A DNA stretch of 64,000 nt from Pterobdella sp. o SKG-2022 (taxonomy: Eukaryota > Annelida > Clitellata > Hirudinida > Piscicolidae). The notes beneath the pieces are model-generated. The model was not told where the DNA came from and searched no databases. It saw only the letters and a program-made list of their open reading frames with translations. Every line of letters starts with the position of its first letter. The stretch's first letter is position 1. This document shows, in pieces, positions 50,720 to 64,000 of the stretch. Location: NCBI GenBank assembly GCA_964035795.1, contig OZ038322.1, forward strand, positions 24,448,359 to 24,512,358. The letters run 5' to 3'. Made by a program: the position numbers and the translations under genes.

Positions 50720-52884
50720 ACAAGTAGTCTATATATAATAGAAAATCTGTCACTTAAAATCTCGAATTTGCAATTTAGAGTGTTAATTGAGTCCAACTTA
50801 AAAACTTTAAAAAATAGTCCAAAAATTAATTGTTCTAATTTAAGGGCACTCGAAAGCTAAATGTAAAGTAGATTAAAATAAAGTATACAAACAAAGCTCA
50901 AAATTTAGCTAAACCTAAAAATATTTAAATAAGTTACCATTGTTTATAGAAAAAACTTTTTGTTCAATTTATTGGAAAAATTACGGTTTCACAGAGTAAT
51001 ATTAACCCTGGTATTTTACATACAAAGGGACGTTCTATTATCAGTGTAGAGGTCAGAATAGATGAAATATAAACCAAATATTTTGAAAATCATTTTCAAC
51101 TGAATTTTCAACATATATATGCTTGAAACAAACTTTTTTGATATTTTTTCAACAAATTAAATGCAATAGTTGCAGATTTAAAGGAATATTTATTCAAAAA
51201 ATTAACAAAAACCGTTGATTCCACAAGCATTTCAAAAAAACAGATAATGATTTTTTCCGAGTTTTTTTTTGATTGCAAATTATTATTTATGTTTGAAATT
51301 TCAATATAATACTAGTTTTACTGCTACTTTAAACAACGATGAAGTTTGATCAACTTCGTTTATAATAAAATTAAATGGATCTTTGAAAAAAATAGTTTAG
51401 TTACGTTGATGAAAAAACAGCAGTTGCAAATGATGTTACTCGTTTAAAAGACAAAAATAGCACTAGTTGGAAATTGATTTAAACATCTTAGTAACATAAA
51501 AATAGCAATATGTATCAAGCAATATTAGTTTAAGGGTTCTTCGGTTAATTGGCTCTTTAATTCAATATAAATTCCATTTATTAACCTATGTTACGTTTCA
51601 AGCCTGATTAGCCATTTTATATGGGTATTTAATTTTCTATATAATATTTTTTCGAATTATTTCAACTATCAACAAAAGGAAAAAAAATAAAGCAAGATTT
51701 AAATATTAAAGTAATATAAAAACAAACGGATGTTTTACCGAACCAACTCAAGGAAAGCTTGCCTAAACCTGGTTAACTTAAAAAAAAGTGATCAAAAGGA
51801 TTGTATATACACAACCGTATTTACACACACTAAGTGGTCCAAACAAAAACTAGGTACTCCAGGTAAATTTGAAATGTAAAAATTGATTACATTAGTGCAT
51901 TTGTGTTGTATTGGAGATTGATTTTATATCATTGCTTCTAAAAAATAATTATTTGAAAAAAATTTATGATTATATAAAAAATAAACCTTCAATTTAGTTT
52001 TTTTGCGTTTAAACTTTTTCATGAATTTTTGAGTTTTTTGTAGAACTTGCGAGGTTCTGGCCATCTTTAAGCATTAATCACTGCTTGTTAGAAACTCGGA
52101 ATAATTTTAAAATAGAGATATTACTAAAATTACATATGTGTGTGTAGAATATCAGAAAAACATATTCTATTAACATCAGACCGTTAATTACTAATGGCGC
52201 GTGTCGTGAAATAAGGATTTTGAAATCATTCATTACATAACAATATTGATAAATTCTCACATAACATTTCATTGAAATAAATATCTGAGCTAAAAGATTT
52301 ATTAAAAATATTAGATATATATTATAAAATAAAAATAAATAAACCTTCAAGCAAATGGTGAATTTACAGCAGCAAATTTTAAAAATTCATCGAACATACT
52401 TTATAGGAAAAATCTCCAAATTCAAATGTTAAAGCTTTGAAATCAGCTCTTCAGTTCCTTGTTTAGCGCAAAACATTAATTAAATTGCCATCCTATTATT
52501 AGCTATACATAATTATGTTGGTATTATATTGCATTATTATATCAATTATATTCTATTTTGTTATTAAAATTGCTTAAATCATAATAACATCATTAAATAT
52601 TTTTAATTATGAATATCAGCATGATAAGCGACATGAACGTGATTGGTCGTTAAAAACGAATTGGGAATATACAGACTCAAGCTTTGAGAATGCCTCTGGT
52701 TTGTCAACCTTTGCCACAAACCCAAAATCTCATGTAGGAAATTCCATAAAAATTAAATCAAATTTATCGGGAATTTTAGTCATCACCTACTCAATCAAAA
52801 TGGTGTTAAATTTTAAAATTTCTATCTATATATCCACAACTCAATTCAGGCGCTCTTTAACCATGAAATTTTACAACAACCTAT
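50720..52884. other. AT-rich intergenic region
   Basis: Between the transporter and the 3' end of the MAGUK gene. It must contain the MAGUK 3' UTR, whose end I could not fix. No other gene seen. Confidence 0.5.
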
Positions 52885-63293
<10,409 letters not shown>

Positions 63294-63518
63294 CTATTGA
63301 AGGAGGTTAGTTTTTGTTGATGATTTCAGTTGAAGTTAGTTCCAAGCATAAACATGAGTTAGGATGTTAGATGCGCTATTTTTGGGTCTAAGTTAATAAT
63401 TTAAACAATATCGAGTTTAAATGATGGATTTAAGGGATTTTTAAGCTATAATGAAAGCAAGACGTTATATTCAAAAGTTAAAAAATATGAAAGTAATTAG
63501 TAGAGTAGGAATAAGAAT

Positions 63519-64000
63519 CAGGATGGCGATGAAGATGAAGATGATGACGATGAAGATGGTGAAGATGAAGATGGTGACGATGAAGCTGGTGACGATGAAG
63601 CTGGTGACGATGAAGATGGTGAAGATGAAGCTGGTGACGATGAAGATGGTGAAGGTGAAGCTGGTGACGATGAAGATGGTGAAGATGAAGCTGGTGACGA
63701 TGAAGATGGTGAAGATGAAGCTGGTGACGATGAAGATGGCGAAGATGAAGCTGGTGACGATGAAAATGAAGATGATAAAGATGATGACGAAGATGAAAAT
63801 GGTGGATACGAAAATAAGGATAATGAAGATGATGAGAATGAAGATAAAAATGATGATGAAGCTGAAGATGAGAATGATAATGAAGATAAAAATGATGATG
63901 AAGATGAGGATGGTGAAAATGAAGATGGTGAAGATGAGGATGATGAAGATGAGAATGGTGAAGATGAGGAGGGTGGAGATGAGAAGGATGAAGCTAAGGA
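63519..64000 (+). repeat. GAT/GAA-rich minisatellite, about 30-bp unit, running off the window
   Basis: Tandem variants of gatgaagctggtgacgatga plus gatggtgaa, about 30 bases per unit at 63570-63760, decaying to gat/gaa/aat triplets towards 64000. The plus strand is open throughout in the frame giving DDEDGEDEAGD-type acidic repeats, with a stop upstream near 63500. That is expected of a repeat with period divisible by three; no splice site or start proves it is coding. On the other strand it probably lies in a MAGUK intron or upstream region. Confidence 0.85.

Overview
The window is AT-rich animal nuclear DNA. The genes are split by GT-AG introns and are separated by long AT-rich stretches. 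There are degraded non-LTR retrotransposons, long simple repeats, and no operons or bacterial-type signals. A 5-HT7-like serotonin receptor, an MPP2/MPP6-type MAGUK and an SLC52 riboflavin transporter point to a bilaterian invertebrate; I cannot place it further from sequence alone.

Layout. 1-2154: broken minus-strand non-LTR retrotransposon (PHD-type zinc finger and endonuclease). 3061-3999: a complete three-exon secreted C-type lectin-like gene, minus strand, with TATA box and poly(A) signal. 5480-8260: second minus-strand retrotransposon relic (reverse transcriptase, RNase H, zinc-binding tail). 8764-8955: long inverted repeat. 9960-10490: two more plus-strand retrotransposon relics. 10941-12943: complete seven-exon ribosomal protein L5 gene, plus strand, with a candidate intronic C/D snoRNA. 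17094-19801: two-exon 5-HT7-like receptor, minus strand, with an unusually long C-terminal tail. 20-49 kb: mostly AT-rich DNA holding a few isolated exon-like islands that I could not identify. 49046-50657: two-exon riboflavin transporter, minus strand. 52885-63293: fourteen exons of an MPP2/MPP6-type (varicose/PALS2-like) scaffold gene, minus strand, whose first exons lie beyond the right edge. 63519-64000: acidic-coding minisatellite running off the window.

The genes are functionally unrelated (immunity-type lectin, ribosome, neurotransmission, vitamin transport, cell-polarity scaffold). The most notable signals are these. A pure TAG/CTA triplet repeat of about 2 kb starts directly after a splice donor of the MAGUK gene. 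An 87-bp tandem duplication in the same gene copies a 3' splice site with most of an exon. Eleven of the 23 introns I could define by homology or reading frame have T at donor position +3 (GTT), which is rare in most animals. Exon coordinates were built by hand from reading frame, phase and family similarity.
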